From Undaria pinnatifida (lineage: Eukaryota; Sar; Phaeophyceae; Laminariales; Alariaceae): a stretch of 64,000 bases of DNA. The notes below the pieces were generated by a model, which did not search any database, was not told the origin of the DNA, and saw only the letters and a list, made by a program, of their open reading frames with translations. Of this stretch, positions 1-11,000 are shown in pieces; position 1 is the stretch's first letter; each line of letters begins with the position of its first letter. The translations under genes and the position numbers were made by a program. The DNA lies in NCBI GenBank assembly GCA_012845835.1, contig JABAKD010000008.1:8855709-8919708 (forward strand). Direction: 5' to 3'.

Positions 1-431
1 CTACTAGCAGTAGTAGCATGTTGTCTAGCATGTATAATAACAAGGACAGAATGGCACAGCACAGCGCACTTAGCCCTCGAAACATCAAGTAACACACAGT
101 ACGAACCTACTGCGCGATAACCCAAATATTTAAAGTACGAGTATTGTCAGAGTTGGCGAATCCAGCATCGTGGTGTTTGTGTCGTCGAACCTTTATCTAC
201 AGCTAGCTCGCTTTCCCCCCCGAATTTTATTACGTGTCCCTTTTTGTTAGACGTACCTGTACGAAGTAGGTTTAGGTTGGTACACGTACAGTAGTACGCG
301 TTTGTTTGCGCATCTACTCTTTTAAAGCTCACAACAAGGACAACCAGCTCCTGAGCTATTGCAGCATGTTTTTGTGTCGACCATATCGACTGCAAGCACA
401 GCACAGCTCACCGCGTCCAGTCCACAACGGA
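1..431. other. Left-edge gene-free stretch
   Basis: AT/GC-balanced sequence with no open frame that I can support and no recognisable repeat end. The frames that cross it on either strand are short and continue into the adjacent microsatellite. Any 5' exons of the gene that starts to be visible at 1130 could lie here or off the left edge, but I could not place one. Confidence 0.4.
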
Positions 432-655
432 GCTCACTCATTCACTCACTCATACACTCACTCACTCACTCACTCACTCACTCACTCACTCACTCACTCA
501 CTCACTCACTCACTCACTCACTCACTCACTCACTCACTCACTCACTCACTCACACACTCACTCGCTACTCACTCACTCGCTACTCACTCACTCACTCACT
601 CACTCACTCGCTCAATCAATCAAGCAATCAAAAATCAAGCAATCAAGCAATCAAG

Positions 656-686
<31 letters not shown>

Positions 687-690
687 TCAA
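432..690. repeat. Tetranucleotide microsatellite (CTCA)n then (CAAT)n
   Basis: About 170 bp of nearly perfect CTCA/ACTC repeats, with a few TACT and CACA interruptions. It passes directly into a degraded CAAT/CAAG array to about 690. Because the unit is four bases, all frames stay open and give SLTH or INQS peptides that are not real proteins. Confidence 0.97.
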
Positions 691-1129
691 CCCGCGCTCA
701 TCCGCTAAATCCACTCTCTCGTTGACTTGACGTTGCAACATACCGCATGTACGTTATCGATTTTTCGAATCGCCGATGCTTTGAGAAATGCAGATATTGA
801 TGGGCTGGTTGCGTGCTTGGCGACGAATCGGTTCATTGGCTAGTGCTGCGATACCCTCACCCTCGATCGGCTTGTTTTTCGGCTACTAAGCCTGTCTGTC
901 CATCGATCTGACTGTCGCTTGGCCGGCTGGCTGGTTGGCCGACTGCTCTTCGTGTCTATCGAATATGGATTCATTGGCGGCTGTCAGTTCTTCCTTCTCC
1001 CCCCGCTCGGCATCTATCCTCTACGTTTTTTAGACTCACCAGTTTCCTTCTCTCTCGCCCACCGCCCGTCCCCCGCCGCCGCAACCCCATGCCCCCCCCC
1101 CCCCCGCCCCGGCCTTCCATAATCTACAG

Positions 1130-4100
1130 GGATACCTCCCCGGACGGGGGGGGGAGAGGGAAGAAGGAGGAAGAACAGGGCGCCTTAGCACCCCTCTTGG
1201 GTCCCGTACCGCTGGTGGCAATCCCCGTCATCGCCGGGTTGGGGTCAGAGGTTACCCCGATGGCCACCATCCTCGACGACGGAGACCCCTTAGAGCCCCA
1301 AAAGGTGAGCTGGGTACGGGTAGAGCCTGCAAAGCTGTCGCTTGGAACTCGCGCGGCAGGATATTTTGTAACTGCTGTCGATTTGTGTGCTTCGTGGTTG
1401 GCGTGTTGGCGTTGGTGGAGGAATAATCCGGCTTTAGCCACAACAATGGTGAATGCTTAAAATATGTTGTCGAAGCAACATACGCCTGTTTGTACTCACA
1501 CCCGAGTGCGTCAACGGGACCTATTCACCCCCCCTCTCCCTCCCCCTTTATCCTTCTCCCCATCCGTTACTTTTCACTTCAGGTTACCGTGGGTTTCCAC
1601 ACCAGCGCGGCGGCGATGCCTGCCCCCTTCATGGCCATCGTCGAGCCCCGGCTGATGATGAGGTTGCCTCTCGAGATCACGTGGCCCAGGGCGTTCGTGG
1701 CTCTGGCTGGATGTCTAGAGGGCTATATAGCAGGGAGAGGCTTTGTGCCTGACCTCCTAAGGTATTTCGATGTTGAGACGGGAGGGGGGGCGAGGGGGGA
1801 CGATGTGGGCGGGGAGGGCGGGGGGAACGTGGGACAGGGTGTGTGTGGGTTGGTGGGGTACTCATTTCATGCATGGCCGTAGTCGTACATGACCAATAGA
1901 CCCTCGCATCCCCGCAATGTCGGGACGGAGCATGTAGGGTTTCCACCGACCAGGCAGACCTCGCGGCACCAAGCGCGAAGCGCCGTGAGGTGTGCGGCGA
2001 GTCGCATGAATGTTGAGCTGCATCTTGCAGGGGGGGGGTACTCGATATTCATGCATGGCCGTAGTCGTATGACCATAAGACCCTGGGGGGGGGGAGGGGG
2101 GGGGGACTCATTTGTTGCTTGCCTTAGTCATTTGACCGTTGACCACGCATCCCTTTCGAGATGGAGCAGCTTTCCTACTGCGAATAGAAAACACCTCCAA
2201 CATTTGTGTGCGCTCAGTACGTTTCTCCCATGTTTCTTCCATGTTACATTCTATAAAATACTTATCTTATCTCCTCCCTCCATGGCCGTCTGTGGCCACC
2301 ATCTATCTCCTAGGATAGCGGCCGTTTTCTCGCTAAGAAGGGGGGGAGAGAGGGAAAAATGGTTGGTCGGTCGGTGTGCATGTGTGTTTTTTGCGGTTCA
2401 CTCGACACGGGGCTGAGATAGCACAAATGCAAACAGAGTACTCTTAGTACTTCGACCAGGACAAATTATATTATGTGGGCGTTTTACTTTTTTTTGGTTG
2501 GTCCACGAATGGGCTTTACGTATTCAGTCCATTCCTTCAAAGCGAGCTACAGAATCTCGAACCACGGCTTCAATTGTCGCCGTTGTACGTGCCTCAACAC
2601 TGGGGAAGCTGTATTAATAGCTTTAGCTCATCGCGCCACGCGTTCTCGCTCGTTTTCTTGCGCTCTCTTCCTCCCCCCCCCCTCTCTCTTCCCGCCGCTA
2701 CCCCCCCCCCCCCCCCCCCCCCGCCGTTGCCACTCCCTTCCCTCCTCGTCCGTCCCCCCCACGCGCCCCCGATGCACCCGTGGTGCTGTAGCCACCAGGG
2801 AATTGAGCGGGTGTCGGGGTGCCTCGCGAAGGAACTTGGCTTCCGCGGGCCGCTGTACGAAGAGAGGGAAGACATCGCCTTTGCAGGTATGGCATTATGA
2901 GGCCACTATCATATGATGCAGCTCCCGATACCATCCGTATAACAGACGCGTGGTTGTTTCGTGTTGTTTGTTTGTTTGTTTGTTTGTTCGTTCGTTCGTT
3001 TGTTTGTTTGTTCGTTCGTTCGTTTGTTTGTTCGTTTGTTTGTTCGTTTGTTTGTTTGTTCGTTTGTTTGTTTGTTTGTTTGTTTGTTTGTTTGTTTGTT
3101 TGTTTGTTTGTTTGTTTGTTTGTTTGTTTGTTTGTTTGTTTGTTTGTTTGTTTGTTTGTTCGTTTGTTTGTTTGTTTCTTTTTGTTTGTTTGTTTGTTTG
3201 CTTGTTAGTTTGTTCGTTGGTTTGTTGGTTTGTTGCTTTTTTTTGTTTGTTGCCACCAACGCCTTCGCTACCATCATCACCAACACCACCAACATCCACA
3301 CTACCACTACCCCTACCACCCCCGCCACCACCACCAAACCCCAGCGCCCCCGACATCCGCCGCCGCCAACTCATACCGAACTCCGCCATCGCCCGTGTCC
3401 TGCCTTTCGCGTGACATGCAGGCGTCGTGCGCGGCCTTGTAGCATCCCGCACGAGGTGGAGTTTCCTTCACGAGCTGGCGTCGGCCGTGGCGGTCGCAAG
3501 CGGTGCCCCCTACGCCGTATGCGTCGCTCGCCTCTTCCCGAGAGTCCTGGAGGCGCAGGTGGGATATATATATATGGAGAGAGTGTAAACCGTATACCTG
3601 GCAATGTTATTGTTTTTGTGTTGTCGTTATTTGTTACCAGGTATCTGTTTTTTTCTTTTTCTTCTTTATTGCACGTTTGCCACCCCACCAACACAGCAGT
3701 AACTTGAACATACACGTTGTGGTGTAGGGGGGAAATATTTTGACAAATTTCCTTCTTCAAGGGAGAAGGTATATTGGTATTGGTGTTGGTGTTGGTAGCT
3801 CCACTCCTGCTACTGCAGGAGTACGAAACGAAAATTTGTGAGGCTCCTCCTTCCATGACCTTTAACTTCCGCCCCCGAAACGGAGTTTGAGTTTAAACGA
3901 ATGTACCAGGCACGATTTGTGATATGCCCCGGTATATAGATTATTTGTTGTTATTTTCGTTTGTTGACGTCTACAGTGTGCAGCGTGAGCTTTAACGTCG
4001 AGCTCATGAATATGAACGTCGTCGTCGCTGTTGTTGTTGTTGTTGTAATAATGATGATAATCATAATAATAAGAAAAAGAGTACGATGTAGATGCCGTTC

Positions 4101-5588
4101 CGGCATAAATCTAATATCCTTCCGTAACGCAGTGTGGTAAATAGTATTTTCAGAAAGAAGAAAACCAAGGGGAGCCACGAAACAAGAACCTGAGACACGA
4201 ACCCCACCTCCCTCCTCTGCCTACTTGAGGCTGAGCATCAATCATCAATACAACCCACCTTCTGCCCTTGCTCCACCCTTCCTTCTTATTGCATTTTCGG
4301 GTAAGAAGAAAACCAAGGGGAACCACGAAACAAGAACCTGAGACACGAATCCCACCTCCCTCCTCTACCTACTTGAGGCTAAGCATCAATCATCAATACA
4401 ACCCACCTTCTGCCCTTGCTCCACCCTTCCTTCTTATTGCATGTTCGGGTACCTTCTACCCCAACCCGCGCGCCCGTCCGCCCGCCCGCCCGCCTGCCCG
4501 CCCGTCCGTCCGTTTGTCGGTAACAGATATCTGTCCTTCGACGCGAGGAAGAAGCTTTCACCGACGCCGCCCGCCGGCGAAGATCACCTAGCAGCCCCCG
4601 TCCCCGAACGCAACAAAACGCCTCCGACGAAACCGTCGCCATAGATGTTTCCACCAATGACGGCACCACCAAAACCTCCGCCACCAGTAGTACCACCACC
4701 ACCACCACCACCACCACCACCAGAGAGGATGGCAGCAACAGCAGCAGCAACAGCAGTAGAGGCAGTAGCAGCAGCAGCATGGACGGCGGTAGCAGCAGCA
4801 GCAGCACGAACGATGAAGAAATTGCGGGCGATGACTGCCCAGAAGTGTTTCTTCACTTGGACGAAGGCGACGATGATGGGGACTGGGAGCCAAGGGGCTC
4901 GGGGAACCGGCGACGCCCCGGCCATAGCAGCAGCGCCGGCGCCAGCAGAAGCACCAGCGGTAGCAGCAGCATTGGCGATAGCGGAGGTGGCGACGGCGGC
5001 GGGACCGGCGGCCGTGGTTCATCGTACGCGGACGACTACAACGATCGAGCTTGCGCCGCGCTGCTTAAGTACAGACGAGTCGCCGGGTTCATCACAGGAG
5101 GACAGCAGCAGCAGCAGCATCAGGAGCGGCGACGCGAGGAGAGCTCAGCGCCAAGCCCCGAGGACATCGCGCCGTGGCTGGACGAGCGCTTGATCGACAA
5201 GAACATCGCGCCGCTCTTCCGGATGGGCCTGAGGCCGGAGCACGTGGACTGCGTTGTGGAAACCCTTTTGCGCGGCGAGCGGGGGGTGGGGGACGGTGGC
5301 GGGGGGGATGCCTTTGGGGGTCTCGGAGAGGCAAGAGTGAGGAGGATTGTTGCGGACGAGGCCACTCGTCGAGACGGCAGCCGTGAAAGTGGCCCAAGGG
5401 AGAAAGAGGGGGGTGGTGGGGGGGGGCAGGGGACGACGAGGGGGCGGGCGAGGGGTCGCCATGGTCGTATGAGGGGGGAAAACAGACACGGAACGGGCCG
5501 TGGCAGAAATGACTCGCGAGAGAGCGGGGACAGCGGACCTAAATTTAATTTATTTTCCTCCGCTCCAACTATTGTTTTGGAGTTGTAA
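1130..5588 (+). CDS. Five-exon gene, 5'-incomplete, protein of unknown function (gene A)
   Basis: Model: exons 1130-1304, 1583-1761, 2792-2886, 3422-3558 and 4527-5588 (TAA stop). All introns are GT-AG and all four junction phases agree (0, 2, 1, 0), giving 548 visible residues. Acceptors follow C/T tracts. The first visible exon has a hydrophobic run (PLLGPVPLVAIPVIAGLG). Exons 2-4 read as compact globular protein (EITWPRAFVALAGC, TRWSFLHELASAVAVASGAP, CVARLFPRVLEAQ). The last exon, about 350 residues, is mostly disordered: a Thr run from an ACC repeat, Ser/Gly tracts, an acidic patch (HLDEGDDDGDW), a Gln run and an Arg/Gly-rich tail. Within it one ordered segment (PWLDERLIDKNIAPLF) may be a short interaction module. 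I do not recognise the family. No start codon is assigned because the first exon begins with a split codon; upstream exons must exist. It is convergent with gene D. Confidence 0.7.
1871..2085 (+). repeat. Dispersed repeat R1, copy 1, with a second truncated start
   Basis: About 160 bp starting GCATGGCCGTAGTCGTA and ending near the GCATGAATGTTGAGCTGCAT segment. It closely resembles copies at about 52110-52275, 53102-53262 and, inverted, 62811-62970. A second truncated head of the same repeat restarts at 2051 and ends in a G-rich tract. It lies in intron 2 of gene A. Confidence 0.85.
2105..2230 (+). repeat. Dispersed repeat R3, copy 1
   Basis: Segment beginning CTCATTTGTTGCTTGCC and running to about 2226. 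It is the diverged reverse complement of 12545-12660: shared blocks include AGTCATTTGA, CCCTTTCGAGA and CATCTCCAACATTTG-like sequence. It sits directly after repeat R1, so the two may be parts of one larger mobile unit. Confidence 0.7.
2962..3251. repeat. (TTTG)n/(TTCG)n microsatellite
   Basis: About 290 bp of TTTG units with scattered TTCG variants, inside intron 3 of gene A. It produces long artificial FVCLFVCL and NKQTNKQT frames on the two strands. Confidence 0.97.
4155..4450 (+). repeat. 148-bp tandem duplication in the last intron of gene A
   Basis: Two nearly identical 148-bp copies, 4155-4302 and 4303-4450, each starting AAGAAGAAAACCAAGGGG and ending in TTCGGGT. Only a few substitutions separate them, so the duplication is recent. 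The second copy abuts the pyrimidine-rich tract that precedes the acceptor at 4526. Confidence 0.95.
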
Positions 5589-8049
5589 TAATGATGGGCT
5601 CTTGTTTTTGCACCCAGGGGTTGAGGTGCTTGCATCGGCAGGCGACAACGTTTTGTATTTTTCGTTGTTGGAGTTAATTAACCTCATCATGCGTCCATTT
5701 TTTTTTTTTTTTTGTTCTTGTGAGGAGAGGAAGGCAGGCGGTTTGGCCAGGTGGTGGCTATGTAAATTCGTCCCCGGGCGATGTACCGGTAGTATGTTCT
5801 GCAGTGGTGTTTCCTTCACGGCCCCTGCACAGGGTCTCCCATGATAATTCCGAAGTATTTGTGCTGTGCCCTTTCCCCTAGAACCTAGCCTGTACCCACA
5901 CGTTTCGAGGACAAAAACAATGGAAGTTGCAGTTTGAAAACCGGAGACTTTCAGTGCGGCCAGCACGGATGTTCGGCTTCGCCCAGCTGGAAAGGAGCTG
6001 ACAAGGACCCCTTTTGCTTTGGGCCACAGACGATATCTACGGTATTGTAGTATCATACCTACTTTTTCACTAGGGTGCTTGTTGGGTTTGAGGAACTCGC
6101 CCGATTGACCCTGTACGATCTCAATGCAAAAATTGACTTTTACGAAGGCGATTTGTTTGGAACAGAGTAGCCAATGATGTCATGGCGCGGTTTCTTATGG
6201 CAAACAAAGAGCAGACAAAAAGCGTATACCCGAGAAATGACCCTCTCCCCGTAGCTACGGTCCACACACGCACGCGCAGCAGCGGGAGGAGCGAGATGAT
6301 CCCTATACATCAATTCGGTCGTAGCATGCCACATTAGTTCAGTTTACGCGGGTAGAAACACTCTGAACGGAGGTGAAGGACGTGCTCGAAAGGCCAGGCG
6401 GACCGACAAGTGGGAGTGGGTTTCCACTTTCCAAGGAAGAGTTCTTCATATTAATTAGGTGTGCCACATGCTAGCTAGGGAAGTCCTTCGTGTGAAGACG
6501 TACCAGGTGTTTAGTGTATACCAGGTACCACGCCGTTGCCACTTTCCACGGAAGAGTTCTTCATTTCATTAATAGGTGCCACAAGCTAGCCAGAGAAGTC
6601 CTTCGTGTGAGGACCTACCAGATATTCAGTGGGTACCAGGTACCACCGTAAGAGCAAACCCTTCTTTCTCAGGACTACGTATCTCTCGGTCTGTTATTGG
6701 CCCAGGAAGGGAAGCGATTTGGCTACTATTATATTAACACCGGGTGTGTTATCAATATATTGGTACAAGGGTGTTATTTATCAGCACTTCGTACCCCAGG
6801 TATGTATGCGCTGTAGACCCTGCAAAACCCCACCGGGTACCAAAATACGAGTATCACCACGTAGCGCTAGTAGCCGAATCCCTACCTTTATGCGCAGCAA
6901 TGTTAGGCTCTAGAGCTTGTGCTCGATGGATCGATCGCGTCTGACCATCTCCTTGTCTCCGTCCCGAAAGCAAGCAATCTATTTACTACGCTGTGCGCAC
7001 ACGTTCATGCATGCTTTCACAAAAGAACGTAAGTTTGCACATGTAGGTGAAAAAAAATATCAACGTATTATTCAGTAGTTCGGAAAGCAGTAACAATCGG
7101 CGTGACGTTTTCGACATGGTGTATCAACTAGACTATACGATTACTGCTTGCATGACCACTTCGTTTGCAGCCAATTTTCCCGTGTACAATCTAAGACTCG
7201 CGTGTGACACAGACTGCGTTCTCCACCAGAGCTCTACCTCACAGCAAGCAGTACCTGGTACACTCACTCCCTCGGCCGTTCAGCCCGTGCCACCATCAAC
7301 CACCGTTCGAGGCGAGGAGTTGTTACAACGGAACCAAAACGCCTCTATAAAAATAAATATCGGTACACGACACATAACACACCACCATCACGAAGAAGAT
7401 CGATCGCCGACCGCATGAAGTATAATACTAATACTGTTCCAGCGAACATCTTAAAGCAATTAAAACTAAAACACGTAAAAAACAAAACAAAAAGAAAAAC
7501 AGAAAAATAGGGGAAAAAGCCACGGAAAAGGCAGATAGCACGGGTACCATCGCGGCACCAGCGAGCGGTGCATCCGGACGGGAACTCCCCTCCCGCCGCC
7601 CCCCTCACCATTCTTGCCCCCCCTTGTGCGTATGTTCATAGCTCAGGGACTCCGGGCCAATAACCACCACCCTACCATACATTGATCGCCTAGTGTGTTA
7701 TTCTATACAGAAAACATCTGAAAAAAAAGTAGACGCAACCTCATGCAGCACGCTACTTTTAGAACTGCCGTTTTTTTTAGCGACAGCCTTGTTTTCGGAC
7801 CAAACTTGGAAAAAGTGGTGGGGGAAAAAATGGTCAATGTTAGTTATAACTTTGCAATCGCGGTGTTGGGTTCCAAACAACTTCGAATTAGAGTTGATAC
7901 ATTTTGCTGCACTTAAAGGGTACAAATTAAAACCCTAAAGAGACTGCACTGCAGACGCAAATACCCCCCTCAAATCTTCCCGAAACGTTGTCGCAGCAAT
8001 TCAAACAAGGGGTCCATACCTCCACAAAAACGCCCACTCGTCGACCTGT
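5589..8049. other. Convergent intergenic region between genes A and D
   Basis: Gene A ends at 5588 on plus and gene D ends at 8050 on minus, so this 2.46-kb interval should hold both 3' UTRs. It contains a poly-T run near 5698-5713, several TACCAGGTA-type motifs and the 115-bp duplication at 6424-6650. I found no coding exon that I can support. Confidence 0.5.
6424..6650 (+). repeat. 115-bp tandem duplication
   Basis: Two diverged copies, 6424-6538 and 6539-6650. Shared landmarks are CCACTTTCCA, GAAGAGTTCTTCAT, GCTAGC, GAAGTCCTTCGTGTGA and a terminal ACCAGGTACCAC. Confidence 0.85.
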
Positions 8050-11000
8050 CTATGAAATCCTTGCGGTTCGCGCCCTAAGCTCATCCAAAAACGACACACC
8101 CCCCCCGGCCTTCGCCGTGGCCCCCTGCACAGGCACCCGCGCCAAACCCCCTCCAAAACGGGCACGAGCCGAAACCTGTTCACTACCCCCACTGGTCGAA
8201 ACACCGCCTCGTACGGTACCTCCATCCCCACCGGCTAAAACCTGTTGGCCAACACCGCCACCTCCACCCCCACCCCGTCCAGTACGACTTTCATCGCCAC
8301 CGTCTACACGCGTACCGGAGCGACGGCCATCCTTAGCCTTCGCTCTGGCCTTCAATTCGTCCAAAAACCCGGGCGGCGAGGCAGACGCAGCGCGGTTACC
8401 GCCTCCTCCCCCGGTCACCCCACCCCCACCGCTAGCCAAACCCTTCCCCGACTCGTTACATTTTGTCGCGAGCAGCGCTGCCAAGCTCTTCGATATCGGC
8501 TTCTTCGCGGCGGGAGGACACGGAAGCGGCGGAGGCGGCGGCACCCCACCCGAGCCACCAGGGCCACCCAACGGACTACAACCCGGTGGTGTCGGGGCGG
8601 TAACGGAGGGCGACAGTCCCACCGACCCCTTGGCTACTACCGATGCCGTCCCCGTCGCCGCCCTATCACTGTACTCCTTCGTCAGGAACGCCAAGACCCC
8701 CGGGGCGACCTTGACCCGTCGTCTCCGCGGTTCACCGGCTTTACAAGCATTTTCTCCTGCCGCTTCACCACTTCCATTGCGGCCACCGTCACCGTTATCT
8801 CCCGGAGCCAACTCCACACCAGCCCCCTTCCCCGCCTCAACCTCTGCCCCCGCCTCCGTCGAACTCATCTCCGCTGCCCCTCCTCGCCCCGCCTCACCCT
8901 CTCTTTGCAACAGATCGTACGCGGACGAAGGGGCCGACAGCGATATCTCTCCGGCGTCACCCCGTTGCGCCATCGGCGCCGCTGTCTCGTCATCGGCACC
9001 CGCCGCGTCAGCCGCGGCAGCGCCAGGCATTTCTCGGAAACCCGAAGCCGAAGACTGCTCGCCCCTTTTAGACACCGCGTTCTGCACCTCGCTGGCCCTA
9101 AGGCGGCGTTCTTCCTCCGGCGTAAGCTTTTTGGCCGCCGCTACCGCCCTCCGACGAAGCTCGGGCTCCGGGCTGAACGCGCCGGGCACGCGGACCAGAC
9201 ACACGGGACGCCCGGCGGAGGCGCCGCCGCTATTACCGCTAGCGGTAGCGCTACTATTAGCGCTACCCTTAGGGTTTACGATATCCCTCTGCGCCTCCCG
9301 CGGCGTGCCGTTGTTGACGGAATTGTTGCGGGAGTAGACTTCGGCGATTAGCTCTGCCTCCGACTCCAGCTGGGGCAGGGACGGATACGTCGAAGAGAGC
9401 TGCGAGAACGCGGGAGGCAGGGAGGGCGGGCGGAAGGGAGGGAGAGAGAGAGGGAAGGAGGGAAGGAGGGGGGGAGGACAAGATGGCGATCCAGTGAGTA
9501 CGCTCGCGGGGGAAAGTCGGGGAGGAAAGGAAAGCACCGCAAGAAAGCAAGTGGACGAAAGACGAGCCGTGCGACCCATATCACAATAATAGCGTTCAAA
9601 ACATTTACCATGAGAATGTACGTACAGAAGTCATCAGTTTCGGATCAACGACGAGTCGACCAAATAAAAAAACATCTCCAATGACAAAAAAAACTCAACG
9701 AGCATTGTCCCGAATAATATATACATATAAAATAACGCCCTTTCCTGCCCCCGTCTCCCTGGCACTTTGCCCCCTTCCCCTCACCCCGCTCTCACCATCC
9801 GCTCCGTTTCCGCCGCGCTCGCAGCAAGCGCCTTCCGCTCCCTTGTCAGCGCCACGTACGCCTTCTTCGCAGCCTCCCGAGCGGTTCTCAAGGTGTCCGC
9901 ACCATACAGCTTGCGGAGCTCGCCCGACCGAGCGTCCGCGCACGCAGAATCCACCTCGGCCTTAGCAGCCAGCGCCTCTTGGTCTAGCGCCGACAACCGC
10001 ATCTTACGATCCTCTAGCCTCCGCCGCTGCTCCCGCAGCCGCATCAGGCGCACTTCCGTGGCCTCCACCGTGGGGTAGGAGTAAGCGGGGTGGCGTTCGC
10101 GGTGGGGGGGAAGGGGCGGCATGCGGCACGTTGCTCGGCGCCCGCGGACGGGGTCCCACCTGGTTCATTTGAGGGAGAGTTGATACGGCGAGATATAGGA
10201 GGCAGAGGGAGACGGAGGGGGGGGGGGGGGAGGGTTTTACATTGGCGGGAGTTCGTAAGTAAAGAAGCCACCGAGGGTAGACCTGACCTTCTCAAGCAGG
10301 TGTTTATTTTGACGAACTCTTGTTGGTATTTTTTGGTCCATTTTATGGGCACAACTACCGTCAAGCTCTACGTTTTAAAGACGACGCCCCCGTTCGACGT
10401 TCCAATAACACAAAAATACGATACAGGTACTTGTATCGTAACCAACAGCCATATACAAAGTCCCCACGAAGCGTGGGCACCTCCTTGTCGACGTATACAG
10501 GCGCGAGCGGTGCTCTCACCCTTATGTGATCATATTTGGCTGCTATGTGATACCTATGTGATACTCGTGCTGATGTAAAATACTTCTACCAAAAAAATAT
10601 CGAAAACGTAACTGGCTGCGCCAATGTAGCTTGGTGTCGCACGAAACCACGCCATCAACGCTGGTGGGACTGACCCACGCTCGATGTATCTATAGCTCGC
10701 TGACCGGCTGTGGCGGTTCTATCGCAGCACAGAAAGCCGCGACACCATCTACTAGAAACTCAACCCCATGTCAGCTACCGTCGGCAAGGCATAGGCAACA
10801 CTCAAAACTCAAATCCTCTTAGCACCCCCGTTCATCCGCCCCCCGCCCCCCCCCCAAAAAAAACTGTTCACACTCATCCCGCAAACAAACAAAAAAAAAA
10901 TCACGAAAACAAACGATGCGCACACTCTCACTACAAAACTCACCCGGCGGTAACGGTGGCTCTATCCTGTTGCCGCGCCAACCCTTCCAGCTGCACGCGA

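Noticed and set aside
306-730. Long plus-strand frames of SLTH/SLTHS repeats
   Set aside because: Pure translation of a (CTCA)n microsatellite; open in all frames because the unit has no stop.
2819-3707. FVCLFVCL and NKQTNKQT frames on both strands
   Set aside because: Translation of the (TTTG)n microsatellite in an intron of gene A.
7988-9351. Plus-strand frames of 449 and 368 codons
   Set aside because: Antisense to exon 9 of gene D. The minus strand has in-phase splice joins and the plus frames are Pro/Arg-rich shadows of GC-rich coding DNA.
9400-9579. The apparent N terminus (MGRTARLSST...) of the 509-codon minus frame
   Set aside because: It reads through a C/T tract ending in TTCTCGCAG, a strong acceptor; phase from exon 8 fits the shorter start at 9399.
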